From positions 9,063,001 through 9,127,000 of the forward strand of contig JAQISU010000069.1 in assembly GCA_029339505.1 (NCBI GenBank): 64,000 nt of DNA. The letters run 5' to 3'. Below the pieces are notes generated by a model that did no database searches, was not told where the DNA came from, and saw nothing but the letters and a program-made list of their open reading frames with translations. Origin of the DNA: Unio delphinus (Eukaryota; Mollusca; Bivalvia; Unionida; Unionidae). Numbering within the stretch: the first letter of the stretch is position 1; each line of letters starts with the position of its first letter. Shown here piece after piece: positions 28,509 to 38,924 of this stretch. Position numbers and translations under genes: made by a program.

Positions 28509-31500
28509 CACCCCTTCGTCTGTTGCACTCAAGACAGGTCAGCATAACATTATCGTTGGTATGACCAATGCTGCTATTCTTTCTGTCTACGGTAAATTGG
28601 CGATGATCTTTATCGAATACTGCGAACGCATTATACAATTGCAACTCGCGCAGTGATTATTCTGTTGTTGTTTCAGCGTAATTATTAATTTAGCATCAAT
28701 GTCAAATTCTCTATTATTTTTTTTATCCTGTTGTTTATAACCGGAGAATTTTTTATTAATGATGCTAGCATCATCCATTGTAGTGTCATCATCGTCACCA
28801 ATGATTTCATCATCGAAAACAACTCTTCGAAGTTGATTTAATCTCCTCACTCTGAATACTGCAAGATAGACTAAATTCGACCATTCGATGCGATTATCTA
28901 CCATCCAAACAATTGTATCCGATATAGTCAATCCCTGTGAAGAATGTATCGTCGCTGCGTATCCTAGCGTCCACGGGGATTTATTAGCACGCAATGCATC
29001 TTCAACGACGCTGATATCAACCAGTACAATATCATTTAACACGAGAATCTGCTTTTAACTCTTCCCTGGAATATCAACTTCAATATTCTGTTTTCGTGTA
29101 TCCGAAGGCCTATAACACAACGGTACTGGAAGTGTTGCAAATTTTTCTTTATGCGTTTCAAATAACTTCATCTGAAGTGTGTCTCTGACTATTATTCTAC
29201 TTGCTACTATCAAATCATTTGGTCTCCACGTTTCCCAAAAAGTATCCATGGGAGTTTCTGAAATTATTTCACGCGCTATTTCACATTGGATTTTATCCGG
29301 CTGTAATCTAATCATTGCTTTGAACTCGCGTAATTGTTCATCAAGTGATCTATAATCAGTAGTAATTTCTTCATAGTAGTCTACAAAACCATTTAGCCAT
29401 TCATGTGGAGATGCACCGACAAATTGTGGTACTTGGCCGTGATCACCGCACATGACGACTTTTGTGTTTTTGTTTAGAGAAATGTTTGTAATACTCTCAA
29501 CGATACCGTGCATATTTCATCCCAGATTATGATTTCAGGAATGAATTTATCGCCCATTCGATCAGGGGTCCATTCATCGCCTTTCCATCGAAAGAAACTG
29601 TGATAAGTGCAGGCATTTACCCCTCGCTGTATCATCTCTCTGGCGAGTCTGTGAGTCGGTGTTAACACAATCATGTTTGACCGACGATATAATTCAATTG
29701 CACGAGTTGTCTTTCCTGACCCACCACAACCGTTTAAATAAACTGTCTTGTATCTACATATTGGATTAGATACCGGTGGTGCATTAGAAAATTCTGATTA
29801 AACCTTATCACACTTTAAATACTTTTCATCCATGGTAACATCTGCCGATTCACAATACTCATGTAGTTTTTCCTTTTTAAATCGCACACATCCCCAATTT
29901 TCCTCGGGATCTATGAATTTAGCTACATTTGATTTGTATTTCTCATGGATATAAATAGAATCAGTGGCTACTCTAACTGCGGTATTAGGAAATCTATTTA
30001 TCATCGAAAATAAATTGATTGAAGCATAAGCTAGCATAGAACTTCTCAAATGTATCTATTGTTTAATATATCCATCACAATAGGTAACAACCGTACCTAA
30101 TTTCTCACCATAGGATACAAAAGCGTCTTTACGATTTACAAGTTTTCCCTGTTTCGTTAAATCCGTTACAATAAAATCGTATTCAGCGATGTCTATGATC
30201 AACCGCGAGGAATATTTTGCATTGTCGTATCTTCCACCCTGGGCAAATTTACCGATTATTCTTCGTCCAAAATCTTTTGCTTGTTCTTTTTTAATTTCAA
30301 AAAACTTTTTAGACCAATTCATGATTAGTTTTTCATTGAAAATCTCCGATTTTCCATTCGAAGAATTTCCATCTGGAAATTGTTTTCGCTGTTCGCTAAT
30401 TATACGATCTAGATCGGGTTGTGGTAGCCAAACTTCTTTCTGAGCTCGATAGCATATAATAGCTTCGGAAACAATCAACGATTGTAACATCTCACAATCA
30501 ATAATATATCGTAGTAACACTATTGGCATCCAGGCCTTTTCAGATATATGTCTACCAAGCCAAATATAACTACACGGATGTAACCCTGTAGCGAGTTCAA
30601 ATGATATCACACGAGCGAATCCGGTTAAATCAAAATCAGGTAATGGCCCATTAATCGCAACACGAGTCATTTCATGCGTGGGGTGTCCAAATCGTTTAAA
30701 GTATTCAGCGGCTTCTCCATATCCTAGAAAACTCCCTGGATAACACGCAGCTATATCAGTTGAAATCATACCATCACGCGAGTATTTTGTATTCCACTGT
30801 CCTCCATGACTAAATTCGACGCAACTCAATTTAACATCCTCGAGAAAATCACTTCGTGTTGGACGCCATGAGTTTTTTTCTCTTGCGAAGTGAGCTACCA
30901 CTGATGGAATAGTAAAACTATCCGTGAGTAGTTTTTCATGGAAACTCTCCGGTGAAAAATCATTAGCGATTTTTCTCATTCTGTTATCTAATTCTTCAAC
31001 GCGATATAATTCACCATTTGGTCTTACAAATTGATCAAATCCTATTTCGGGATCTTCATCACTTCTAAGTAACCACACTGACACAGGATCATCTTTACAC
31101 AACGCATGAATAGCATCGAATAATTTCTCATTATAAAAAACATCCCCGACGAATTCCTCGGGGATATATATCACGATTCGCTCTCGTGGAAATATTGTTA
31201 CTGCAGGTGTCAACGCGTGTTCGTTATGATCAATAATTTGTATTGGAGCTCCATTTTTGTTATATTTCGGTTCGTATAAAACTTCTCCGGTTATCGTCAT
31301 TACTGATATTGGGAATCTTAATAATGTTTCTAATTTAGCTATATCAGAAATCTTTGCACCGTGCTGTTTCACTGTCAGTTCCCATTCGGTTATTTTCCTA
31401 CGTCGCAGATCAGTTAGTTTATTTCCTCGGGATGCATTTGTGAAGTGTTCCATTACCCGTGTTGCTACACAATTGAGCCTTGACGAAGTCAACGGTGAAT

Positions 31501-32095
31501 ATTTCATAGGAGCTAGTTTTGCGATATCGGGTTTATCATTTAGCGGGTATATCCCATATACGATTGCTGTTACAGGATAAGATCTCTCGTAGTATGGTTT
31601 GTCAATTCCAGTTAGAATTCCTGGTTTGGAATCTCTACTCAGCGTGATTGTTTTTTTATCCTTGAGGATTGGTTCAAATTTATCCTTGATAATCCATTTG
31701 CCTTCGACTTCGATAATGAATTTTATTCTGAAAAAATACTTCTGTTGGGAATTGCTTTGTTTGAAATCCTTTGGATTTCCATCTTTGATTTTCCATGATA
31801 AAATTCTTCGAATTTCCCCTTTGGATGCTACACTAAGGTGTGAAATTATCTCAGCTGCTCTTTCATCGTTCATAGTAGCATGGATGTTAGGTACATTGAC
31901 ATCCTCGTGTATAATTCGAAATGTCGACCAACAGTATGCTGCACCGTCTCAGTAGAATTCATTAAAACACTCCCTGATTTTACTTAGTATAGTTCTATCA
32001 CCGATTAGACGTTTTGATGTATCAGAGACTCTATCAAGATTGGATTTAGCATTTTTCCAAGGCTTAATTTTCGATAATCTCTTGAACTCCTCCAT
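28505..32095 (-). pseudogene. polymerase-helicase-HNH protein, copy C, multiply broken
   Basis: Co-linear with 12568-16507. The start MEEFKRLSKIKPW is at 32095 with a single N-terminal unit. Breaks: TGA 31951-31949, stop at 30058-30056, TAA 29800-29798, a short deletion with frame change near 29490, TAA 29057-29055, and a 1-bp loss in the HNH part near 28615. Motifs are still readable: TDIAACYPGSFLG, VATDSIYI, NGCGGSGKTT, WDEICTVS, CGDHGQVPQF, TIHSSQGLT. The helicase reads in frame into SGYKQQDKKNN and NHCASCNCIM, so the HNH module is part of the same protein in this copy. Two N-terminal insertions (near 31770 and 31900) are absent from copy B. Confidence 0.85.
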
Positions 32096-32137
32096 GTTAT
32101 AATTAAAACAAGTATTTAAATAGAAAAATATAGTAGA

Positions 32138-32461
32138 ATGAATCACTGCAAGTGGCTTATGATTGGATCAACAACCCCGTGTAACAAATCATGCTGAAGC
32201 GAATTCTGTGGGTATCATTTACAAAGCGTTCGCAACGGTTCAAAAGGTCCTCTCCCGTGCCTCCAATGTGGGGTGGGCGTCAGGGGAAAATCACAATTAT
32301 GCCTTGCTTGTGGGGGTAAACGATACAGGGAACTAAAACGCTATTATGACAAACGAATTAATGACTCCGTCCTTGATAAAATCAATGACAAGGTCATCAA
32401 AACCCCTCAAGATTATATCCAGAGGTTTATAATTAAAGCAGATAATAAATTAGACAAATAG
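32138..32461 (+). pseudogene. zinc-ribbon ORF present only in copy C
   Basis: A frame from MNHCKWLMIGSTTPCNKSC, with a TGA at 32195-32197, then FCGYHLQSVRNGSKG, CLQCGVGVRGKS, CLACGGKRYRELKRYYDKR and a basic C terminus to 32461. The three cysteine pairs look like consecutive zinc ribbons. It lies divergently 42 bp from the polymerase start, directly ahead of the HNH gene; copy B has nothing here. It could be a DNA-binding partner of the nuclease. Function unknown. Confidence 0.5.
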
Positions 32462-32474
32462 TATTATTATACAA

Positions 32475-32999
32475 ATGAGCAAAGATTTCAGACCTCATCC
32501 AGTGCTTGTTGATTACGAAGCATCCCGTGAGGGTGTTGTCAGGCACCGCAGACTAAAAAAAAAGGTTGGATGGGTAAATAATATGGAATACTTGATGTGT
32601 TCAGCTGGAAGGAAGAAGTATCTCTGTCACAGAATTATGTTTGAATGTCATAACGGATTAATCGAAGACGGATTTGTGATTGATCATATCAATAATAACA
32701 AGACTGATAATTGTCTTGTGAATCTTCAAGCCGTCTCGCAGCGCGATAACCTTTTAAAAAGCCACGCTGGTAGACACGCAAAACACCCTAGGGGGGTCAA
32801 ATCGTTTGATTTAGAAACCAGCGAGGAGAAAACATTTCAATCAATAAATGCGGCTGGAAAATATTTCGATTTTTGTAGGACTTCAATTCGATTTGTTGCT
32901 GAACATATAATTAAAACTGCTCTGTCGAAACAAAATGGTTATAGGATACAATTTTTATATATCAAGGGGGATAAATCGTTCAATAATAAAGTCGCATGA
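32475..32999 (+). CDS. HNH homing-type endonuclease, copy C
   Basis: 174 residues, a homologue of 11980-12471 and uninterrupted despite the decay around it. It has KDFRPHPVLVDYEASREGVVR, CHRIMFECHNGLIEDGFVIDH with HINNNKTDNCLVNLQAVSQ (HNH_3-like), and SINAAGKYFDFCRTSIRFVAEH (NUMOD1-like). The C terminus is longer, running into the sequence that is then repeated at 33060. Survival of this frame while neighbours are broken is notable. Confidence 0.75.
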   Translation: MSKDFRPHPVLVDYEASREGVVRHRRLKKKVGWVNNMEYLMCSAGRKKYLCHRIMFECHNGLIEDGFVIDHINNNKTDNCLVNLQAVSQRDNLLKSHAGRHAKHPRGVKSFDLETSEEKTFQSINAAGKYFDFCRTSIRFVAEHIIKTALSKQNGYRIQFLYIKGDKSFNNKVA

Positions 33000-33150
33000 C
33001 AGAGTTACGTCCCCCAAGCTCTGCTTGGAGTTCAGTTACTACTACGTGCACACAGTGTACAATTTTCATATATCAAGGGAGATAAATCGTACAATAATAA
33101 AATAGCATGACAGAGTTACGTCCCCCAAGCTCTGCTTGGAGTCTAGTTAA
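32948..33150 (+). repeat. tandem duplication with two CCAAGC-TCT-GCTTGG hairpins
   Basis: The last ~50 bp of the HNH gene plus ~45 bp downstream (ATATATCAAGGGGGATAAATCG ... GACAGAGTTACGTCCCCC) are repeated at about 33067-33145. Each copy contains the perfect 6-bp stem CCAAGC/GCTTGG with loop TCT (33014-33028 and 33125-33139). Confidence 0.75.
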
Positions 33151-33699
33151 TATTACGATTAATTAATCATTTTACGATGAAACCAATGAAATACACGCTG
33201 TTATCTAACAACTATATTCTTTTGTTTAATGTTTTATTCAAATATTTTGTCTCATTTAAATGTTGTGAAACAGCATTAATAAGTAATTGAAGGAAATAAA
33301 ATAACACACTCGTGAATCAACGCTGCTGTATTAGTCACCTTATATAGCATATGAAAGGTAGAAAGCTGGGGCTTTCGAAGGCCAATGCGACCGATCAAAA
33401 CTAACCAACGCCATTAACCCGGGCGTGTGGTTGTGTTTTGTTCACAATCATGCAACCGGGTTAATTTAATTGGGTTGCTTTTGATTGGTTGGTTGGCCGT
33501 AGAAAATCCGCCCCGTCGTTTCATGTTTGTGCTGTCTTGTGCCGTCCCAAATCATTACATCACAAATTCCATCATCGTTTCATTGAATATGGTTGTGAAT
33601 GTCCTCCCAAGCATATCTTCTGGGCGGTCTAAATGATGTTTGTCACCTTAGGCCTCCCTTTCAGAGATGTATGCTTTGGGGACATCGCAAATCCCATCC
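33151..33699. other. non-coding insert in copy C with an imperfect inverted repeat
   Basis: No gene supported. An imperfect inverted repeat lies at about 33389-33500 (GATCAAAACTAACCAAC with TTAACCCGGG on the left, CCGGGTTAA with TTTTGATTGGTTGG on the right), like a small foldback or MITE. Nothing equivalent exists in copy B. Confidence 0.4.
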
Positions 33700-33977
33700 T
33701 TAATTAAGTATATGTATGCCTAAAATCTGCCGCAACACTCGAGTGGAGATATACGCCATTGTACTGTCCATTAATTAAGTATATGTATGCCAAAAATCTG
33801 CCGCAACACTCCAGTGGAGATATACGGCATTGTACTGTCCATTAATTAAGTATATGTATGCCTAAAATCTGCCGAAACACTCGAGTGGAGATATACGCAT
33901 TGTACTGTCCATTTATGTATGCCTAAAATCTGCCGCAACACTCGAGCGGAGATATATACGGCATTGTGCTGTCCTTC
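33700..33977. repeat. 4 x ~71-bp tandem repeat
   Basis: Four units starting TTAATTAAGTATATGTATGCC (fourth shortened) and containing AAAATCTGCCGCAACACTCGA and CATTGTACTGTCC. Absent from copy B. No coding signal. Confidence 0.85.
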
Positions 33978-34061
33978 AAAAAACGGGTCAAAAAATGACC
34001 CCCAATTTTTTTTTTAATAATTAGAGATACAGTATACTATATTTATATAAAACTATAAATA

Positions 34062-34418
34062 ATGGATATCAAAGATGTAAATGCTATAATTGCCGAAATC
34101 TCAAATTTAAAAAATAACGGGGAAGTATTATCTAAAGGTCTCGACTGTGACAAGGTTACCTCGGAATATGAAGATATTGAGTATCAGTCTAGTAGGGGTC
34201 GTTATGTTTTACCTAAGATGTACAGGCTCGTGAAAGGAATTCAAAAGTCCATCTATACTTGTTTGTACGGTAACGATATTGATGTATTTATAACGCTATT
34301 TAGCACCTTTGAATCAATACGTCAAAAGCTTAGCCAAGAGTATCAAAAACGAGTTGAAATTAGTTCTAAGGTTCGTGATATTAGAAAAATGTTAAACGAG
34401 GAAAAACCAGTATCTTAA
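34062..34418 (+). CDS. small helical protein, copy C
   Basis: 118 residues, MDIKDVNAIIAEISNLK to LNEEKPVS, a homologue of 11579-11935. The frame is intact and the sequence has diverged while keeping DIEYQ, LPKMYRLVKGIQKSI, and SSKVRDIRKM. No known domain. Confidence 0.6.
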   Translation: MDIKDVNAIIAEISNLKNNGEVLSKGLDCDKVTSEYEDIEYQSSRGRYVLPKMYRLVKGIQKSIYTCLYGNDIDVFITLFSTFESIRQKLSQEYQKRVEISSKVRDIRKMLNEEKPVS

Positions 34419-34486
34419 CCACGTGAGTGATAGACTTTCAGTAATTTTTATTAAAAAATAATTTTTTTTAGCGTTTTTTTTAACAC

Positions 34487-34765
34487 TCACATGGGATTTT
34501 CTCCTGAAAGAATAATCATCAGTTTGGGCCTGCTTATGCAGCTATGTGCGTACTGGATGATCTGGTAGTGGTAGCAAGTAATCACCGCGATGCCTCCATT
34601 TTCACGTAGTTTTTGTTGTTGCCGCGTCTTTAACAAAAATCGTTCATCGCCGTTCTCAGATATTATAATTTTGAAAACCCCAGCGATGTTATTTCTGAAA
34701 CGTTCGCGGATGGCATCGTACAGTTTAACCCTGTCGAAGATGAATACGTTAGCTTGATGATACAA
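34487..34765 (-). CDS. unassigned ORF, copy C only
   Basis: A 92-residue frame, FDRVKLYDAIRERFRNNIAGVFKIII then GDERFLLKTRQQQKLRENGG, with protein-like composition. No counterpart is present in copy B and no domain is recognised. It overlaps the start of the next plus-strand gene by 12 nt. It may be a captured or remnant gene. Confidence 0.3.
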   Translation of the reverse strand: MYHQANVFIFDRVKLYDAIRERFRNNIAGVFKIIISENGDERFLLKTRQQQKLRENGGIAVITCYHYQIIQYAHSCISRPKLMIILSGENPM

Positions 34766-35475
34766 TATTTAATAACTAAGCTTTTAATTGTGGTAGGTGA
34801 ATCGCTTACAACTAGATTAGCCCGAGGGCGGCTAGCAGCAATTAAAAAGTTTATACCGGTTCGAGACAGAGTTCGCGAAAAACTTCAACAACGACAACAA
34901 GCGCAGACTGACTTTTCTGTGTCAAGTGAACAACTGTTTACTCCGATAACAAGTGCGACCAAAGATGTGAAAACAGCAACTGAACGAGCAATATACGGAG
35001 ATATTCCTGAGCGAGAACGATCAAAGAAGGCTCCGCTGCTTGATACACTTGAAAAGATAGCAGCGGAAACTGAAAAGACATCAGCATTGTTACAAAAAAA
35101 AAACACCTGATCCGAAAAAGACCAATGATGAAATAGTAGATGAATTGCGCGCGCGATTTAACGAAGAAGGGTTAGCAACAATTGATCAGACTGAAGCAGC
35201 AGAGTTTCCTGCACTTGTTGTTACGACGTATGAAAACAGAAAAAAATGTTCAAACCAGAACAGCACAAGTATGTAAGAGGTATACAACATTGGGCTGATA
35301 ACCACAAAGACTGCAGCGGGGGCGACAACAACCTGCAAAAAAATATCTGTTTCACCTGCTAAACAAGAAAAAGCTCAACAACAACTACCACCCCAAGCTT
35401 CGCCTGGACCATCTGATCGAGATGATGATGATTCTTTTAGTTATTTACAATGTACGGATTTAGAAAAATCGTAGG
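34754..35475 (+). pseudogene. coiled-coil virion-arm protein, copy C
   Basis: Homologue of 10537-11250. The first part is open (SLTTRLARGRLAAIKKFIP, KLQQRQQAQTDF, LEKIAAETEKTSALLQKK), then an A11 run at 35096-35106 shifts the frame. DELRARFNEEGLATIDQ and FPALVVTTYENRKK follow in the other frame with further damage and a deletion near 35300. Confidence 0.55.
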
Positions 35476-35522
35476 AAGCACCTGATTATAGTAGTGGGAA
35501 GGGATTTTCTAAATCTCAGAAA

Positions 35523-35801
35523 TTGCCAGTAATTTCAGGTAGTGGTCAAAACGTCTTGACGTTACGTAGTTGTCCTGGTAACATCCTCAGTGATATATCA
35601 CGGCTGGAAGTTCTCATCGGAGGGAAACGAGCCGGAAATAACTCACCGGAAGTAATTAATGAAGCAGCTGATATCAGTAGACGATTATTTGCCGGCGGTT
35701 TCATGGACATTAATGTATACCGAGAACTCATTGCTGAATTAGTTGAAAATCAAAGAGACGCCCTACGTTATGATGAAAATCCTATGGATGTAAGCGATTG
35801 A
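35523..35801 (+). CDS. small conserved virion-arm protein, copy C
   Basis: 92 residues, a homologue of 10255-10503 through CPGNILSDISRLEVLIGG, NNSPEVINEAADISRRLFAGG and YRELIAELVE. Intact. No known domain. Confidence 0.6.
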   Translation: MPVISGSGQNVLTLRSCPGNILSDISRLEVLIGGKRAGNNSPEVINEAADISRRLFAGGFMDINVYRELIAELVENQRDALRYDENPMDVSD

Positions 35802-35835
35802 TCATTAATTGAGAAACTACTAGTTTTATAACAAA

Positions 35836-36348
35836 ATGATTATACACTACAACCATGATAAACCCGTAAGCATCTACGTGGTGAACTCACGATTGCCTGT
35901 TTATAGAGCATATTACGGAGATGGTTTCGGCAATACCATTGCGGGGTTATTTACAATAATGGCCCCAAAAGTGGCGCCGTTAGCTAAACAATTATCAATG
36001 AAACCCATTGATGCCATCCGTGATAAGGGAATCAATTTCGTTGGAAATCTTGCCGGAAAGGCATTTTCTGCCGCGAAAGATAAAAAAGCATCATTGGTGC
36101 GAAATAAACCAGGAATGACTTCTTCCGTGGTGAAACCAGGAATGACTTCGTCATTAGTGCTGCCATCAACTACAGTGATGCCTGCAAAAATCAGCAAGGC
36201 AATAAATAGCGCAGTGGAAGAAAAACTAGCGTCCTTGGCTGCTTCGGTGACTCCGTCTTCACCGGTAACAGATAGCGCTATCATGAACGCAATAGCAGGA
36301 AGTGGTTTGAAACAAAAAAGAAATTCGAAGAATTTTCAACGACGATGA
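35836..36348 (+). CDS. minor virion protein, copy C
   Basis: 170 residues and intact: MIIHYNHDKPVSIYVVNS, YRAYYGDGFGNTIAGLF, MAPKVAPLAKQLSMKPIDAI, DKGINFVGNLAGKAF, then a Lys/Pro-rich part with a duplicated KPGMTSSxV and a C-terminal NAIAGSGLKQKRN. Copy B's homologue has a stop at codon 5. It sits just upstream of the capsid gene. The glycine-rich N terminus and amphipathic middle resemble small Polinton virion proteins; exact role unknown. Confidence 0.55.
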   Translation: MIIHYNHDKPVSIYVVNSRLPVYRAYYGDGFGNTIAGLFTIMAPKVAPLAKQLSMKPIDAIRDKGINFVGNLAGKAFSAAKDKKASLVRNKPGMTSSVVKPGMTSSLVLPSTTVMPAKISKAINSAVEEKLASLAASVTPSSPVTDSAIMNAIAGSGLKQKRNSKNFQRR

Positions 36349-36418
36349 TTACAAAGAGTTAAAACGCTAGCGTTAAACTCTTTGAGTTTCACAATTGAAA
36401 ACACTAGTAATGTTATAC

Positions 36419-37819
36419 ATGTTTAAACGAACAGCTGATCCCGCGTTAGATATGGAAGCCCCAGTGCGCAAAGATGATTCCGTCCGCGATTATCAATACT
36501 ATTCATATCATGCAATACAACCCGACCTACGATCGCGAATTGAACTTCAAGTTCAAGATACCAGTAAATACTTTTTGCCATGCGAAGCATTTATTGAAAT
36601 TGAGGGAAAACTTGTAACAAATGTTGCAGCTGATACCCCATATGCAAATGATTTAAATATCCGAGTTGGTTTCGTCAACAATGGTATAATGGCGTTATTT
36701 GAAAGTGCAAGATATCTCATTGATGGAAAAGAAATTGAATCAATAGACCGCGAGGTTGATGTTGCAACAACAATAATCGGGCTAGCAAGATACTCCGATG
36801 ATTATACAAGATCGGCTGGTCCATCTATGATGTTTGCAAAGGATACCTCTGATTACGCTGACCACCTTCAATACATTAAAGTGTTAACACCGCAAGACAC
36901 TTCAGTTGATAATCAACGAGAAGCAACTAATCCAGAACGTCGAGCTAGACCCGGAGCTGCGTTTGTTATTCTCGGAGGCGTTAATGGTAATTTCAATTTA
37001 GGATTTGCAACACGAAAATTAGCATTGGAAGGACAAGAGAAAAAGTTTTCATGTGCAATTCCACTCCATCATATATTTGGATTCTGCAGAAATGTAAGAA
37101 AAGTCATCTATGGAGCCAAACACACAATCGCGTTAGTGCGAAAAGGCAATGACAATGATGCAATTTGGCGTACTGGTGCCGATGAAGGTAAAGTTGTTTT
37201 GAGTAAAATAGTATTATGGATGCCAGTAATGACCCCATCAATTACCAAAGAAGAGCGGCTGCTCTCATTTATGGAAACAGGTGGTAAATCATTGATAAGT
37301 TGGCTAACAACAACGACTGATGCTAAAGAGGATAATGTTAATGGTACATTTACATGGCACCTGGCATCAAAACAAGGCGTTTCAGCTCCACGTCATATAT
37401 TTATAGCCCTGCAGAATAGGAATCGATTATGTTCCCAAGAACGCAGTCATATGATATTTGATCGGTTAGGGGTAAGAGAGGTTTCACTGAGAATAAACGG
37501 ACAACAAGAACCATCTGAGGATATACAGCTTAATTACGGAAACAACCAGATAGCACGTGTGTATCATCGGATGCTGTCATATATGGGTCGTGATCAAAAT
37601 GTTGATACTGGTTTGCAAATATCGCAACTCGATTTTAAGAACTTGTATCCAATTTATTACTTTTCGCTGGAACATCTTGATTTAACAAGGCAATCCGTTG
37701 TTGACATACATTTTAGGGCTCGTATAGATCCTGGTGGTGTTGATTATAGAGCGGTTGCTGTTATTCTCAGCGACAAATCAATGTTGTTAGAAGGGGCTGG
37801 CGGACGAATGAGTCATTGA
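36419..37819 (+). CDS. major capsid protein (hexon-like), copy C, altered C terminus
   Basis: About 466 residues from MFKRTADPALDMEAPVRKDD, the start shared with copy B; a TTG-type extension upstream is not needed. Blocks include RSRIELQVQDTSKYFLPCEAF, FVNNGIMALFESARYLIDG, FSCAIPLHHIFGFCRNVRK, and DFKNLYPIYYFSLEHLDLTR. This is the longest open capsid frame in the window. A 2-bp loss near 37810 replaces the last residues after GGRM (copy B ends VVDAPVENM). Capsid identity follows from size, gene order and the virion genes around it. Functional state uncertain because of the changed end. Confidence 0.75.
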   Translation: MFKRTADPALDMEAPVRKDDSVRDYQYYSYHAIQPDLRSRIELQVQDTSKYFLPCEAFIEIEGKLVTNVAADTPYANDLNIRVGFVNNGIMALFESARYLIDGKEIESIDREVDVATTIIGLARYSDDYTRSAGPSMMFAKDTSDYADHLQYIKVLTPQDTSVDNQREATNPERRARPGAAFVILGGVNGNFNLGFATRKLALEGQEKKFSCAIPLHHIFGFCRNVRKVIYGAKHTIALVRKGNDNDAIWRTGADEGKVVLSKIVLWMPVMTPSITKEERLLSFMETGGKSLISWLTTTTDAKEDNVNGTFTWHLASKQGVSAPRHIFIALQNRNRLCSQERSHMIFDRLGVREVSLRINGQQEPSEDIQLNYGNNQIARVYHRMLSYMGRDQNVDTGLQISQLDFKNLYPIYYFSLEHLDLTRQSVVDIHFRARIDPGGVDYRAVAVILSDKSMLLEGAGGRMSH

Positions 37820-37935
37820 TGCACCAGTGGAAAATCTATGATTGAAAATCCTTCGGATTTTTCCAAAAATATGTAAATGAACTTGAAGAGTTTCCAATTA
37901 GATCAATTGAAAGCATAAATGTGTTTTACAATAAA

Positions 37936-38392
37936 ATGATATATAGTATTGTTAGTGTCAAGCTGACTGATGGTCAGGTCAAGAAATTGCGATCAAAATC
38001 CGCTAAAGAATGTGGAACAACAATAACGTTAAAACCAGCGCAGATGTCCGGCGGTACACATACAATATCACTAACGGATCGTCAAATAAAACATTTCAAT
38101 GATGCAATGAAAAATAAGCGAGGAGTTCAAATAGAATTTTCGAAAGCTGCAGTCGCCAACATGATAAAATCAGGTGGTATATTTCCATTGTTAACCGCAA
38201 TACCAGCATTGATTGCAGCGGCTGCCCCAGCGGTGGCTAAAGCGGCAGCATTGGGAGCCGTTGGTACCGCGGCAGGGATGGCGTTGAAAAAGGCAACTGG
38301 GAGCGGGTATAAAAAAATGGAAAGGGTCTAAGACCACCAGGAACCCCGTATTCATGGTACAGCGGGAGATCCGTTCACGGATCCGGCCTAAG
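37936..38392 (+). pseudogene. pX-like minor virion protein, copy C
   Basis: Starts MIYSIVSVKLTDGQVKKLRS; the alanine-rich segment (IPALIAAAAPAVAKAAALGA) is intact. The frame ends early at 38331 because an A7 run near 38313 is one base short of the copy B pattern. The LRxPGTPYSWYSG repeats continue in the next frame to about 38392. Confidence 0.65.
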
Positions 38393-38464
38393 AATACCAT
38401 GAACGGTTTATTAGTTGAAAACCCAATTGTTGAGGAGTCTATGACTGAGGAACCTATAGTTCCC

Positions 38465-38902
38465 ATGTCCAATTTTGATTTAATTGATGCTGTTAAAAAA
38501 CTAGCGATAACAAACTTTTGTGGGGTTTTTATGAGAGATCAATTACCGAGAAAACCAAACAGCGTTGAAACCGCTATCATCAATATTGATAACATTAACG
38601 GATCGGGAACTCACTGGGTTGCATACGCAATCGATCCGCGTGGGATTGTCTATTTTGATTCATATGGGTTAGCTCCACCGAACGAGTTTATGCGGTATAT
38701 AAATTCTTCGACGAAACTCAAAGAGTTTCCGATTTTTTATTCCACGCTGCCAACATAACAATTAAATGATCCACCGATATGCGGCCGTGAAGTATTAAAT
38801 GTCCTCGCGGAGATTTCATCGTCACAGAAACCACCTCATTTGGTTGTAAATAAATACACGAGTGGGAAATTACAAGGTAATTTTAGAGAATCAATAAATT
38901 GA
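38465..38902 (+). pseudogene. adenain-like protease, copy C, stop before the catalytic Cys
   Basis: MSNFDLIDAVKKLAI, GTHWVAYAI with the His, and YFDSYG with the Asp are intact. TAA at 38756-38758 falls just ahead of the Gln/Cys block (PPICGREVLNVL). The frame then continues to TGA at 38900. Confidence 0.75.
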
Positions 38903-38924
38903 AAATACTAGAATCTTTACAATA

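Noticed and set aside
33014..33139. Hairpins CCAAGC-TCT-GCTTGG considered as CRISPR-like or terminator array
   Set aside because: Only two copies, part of a larger tandem duplication, in eukaryotic DNA.
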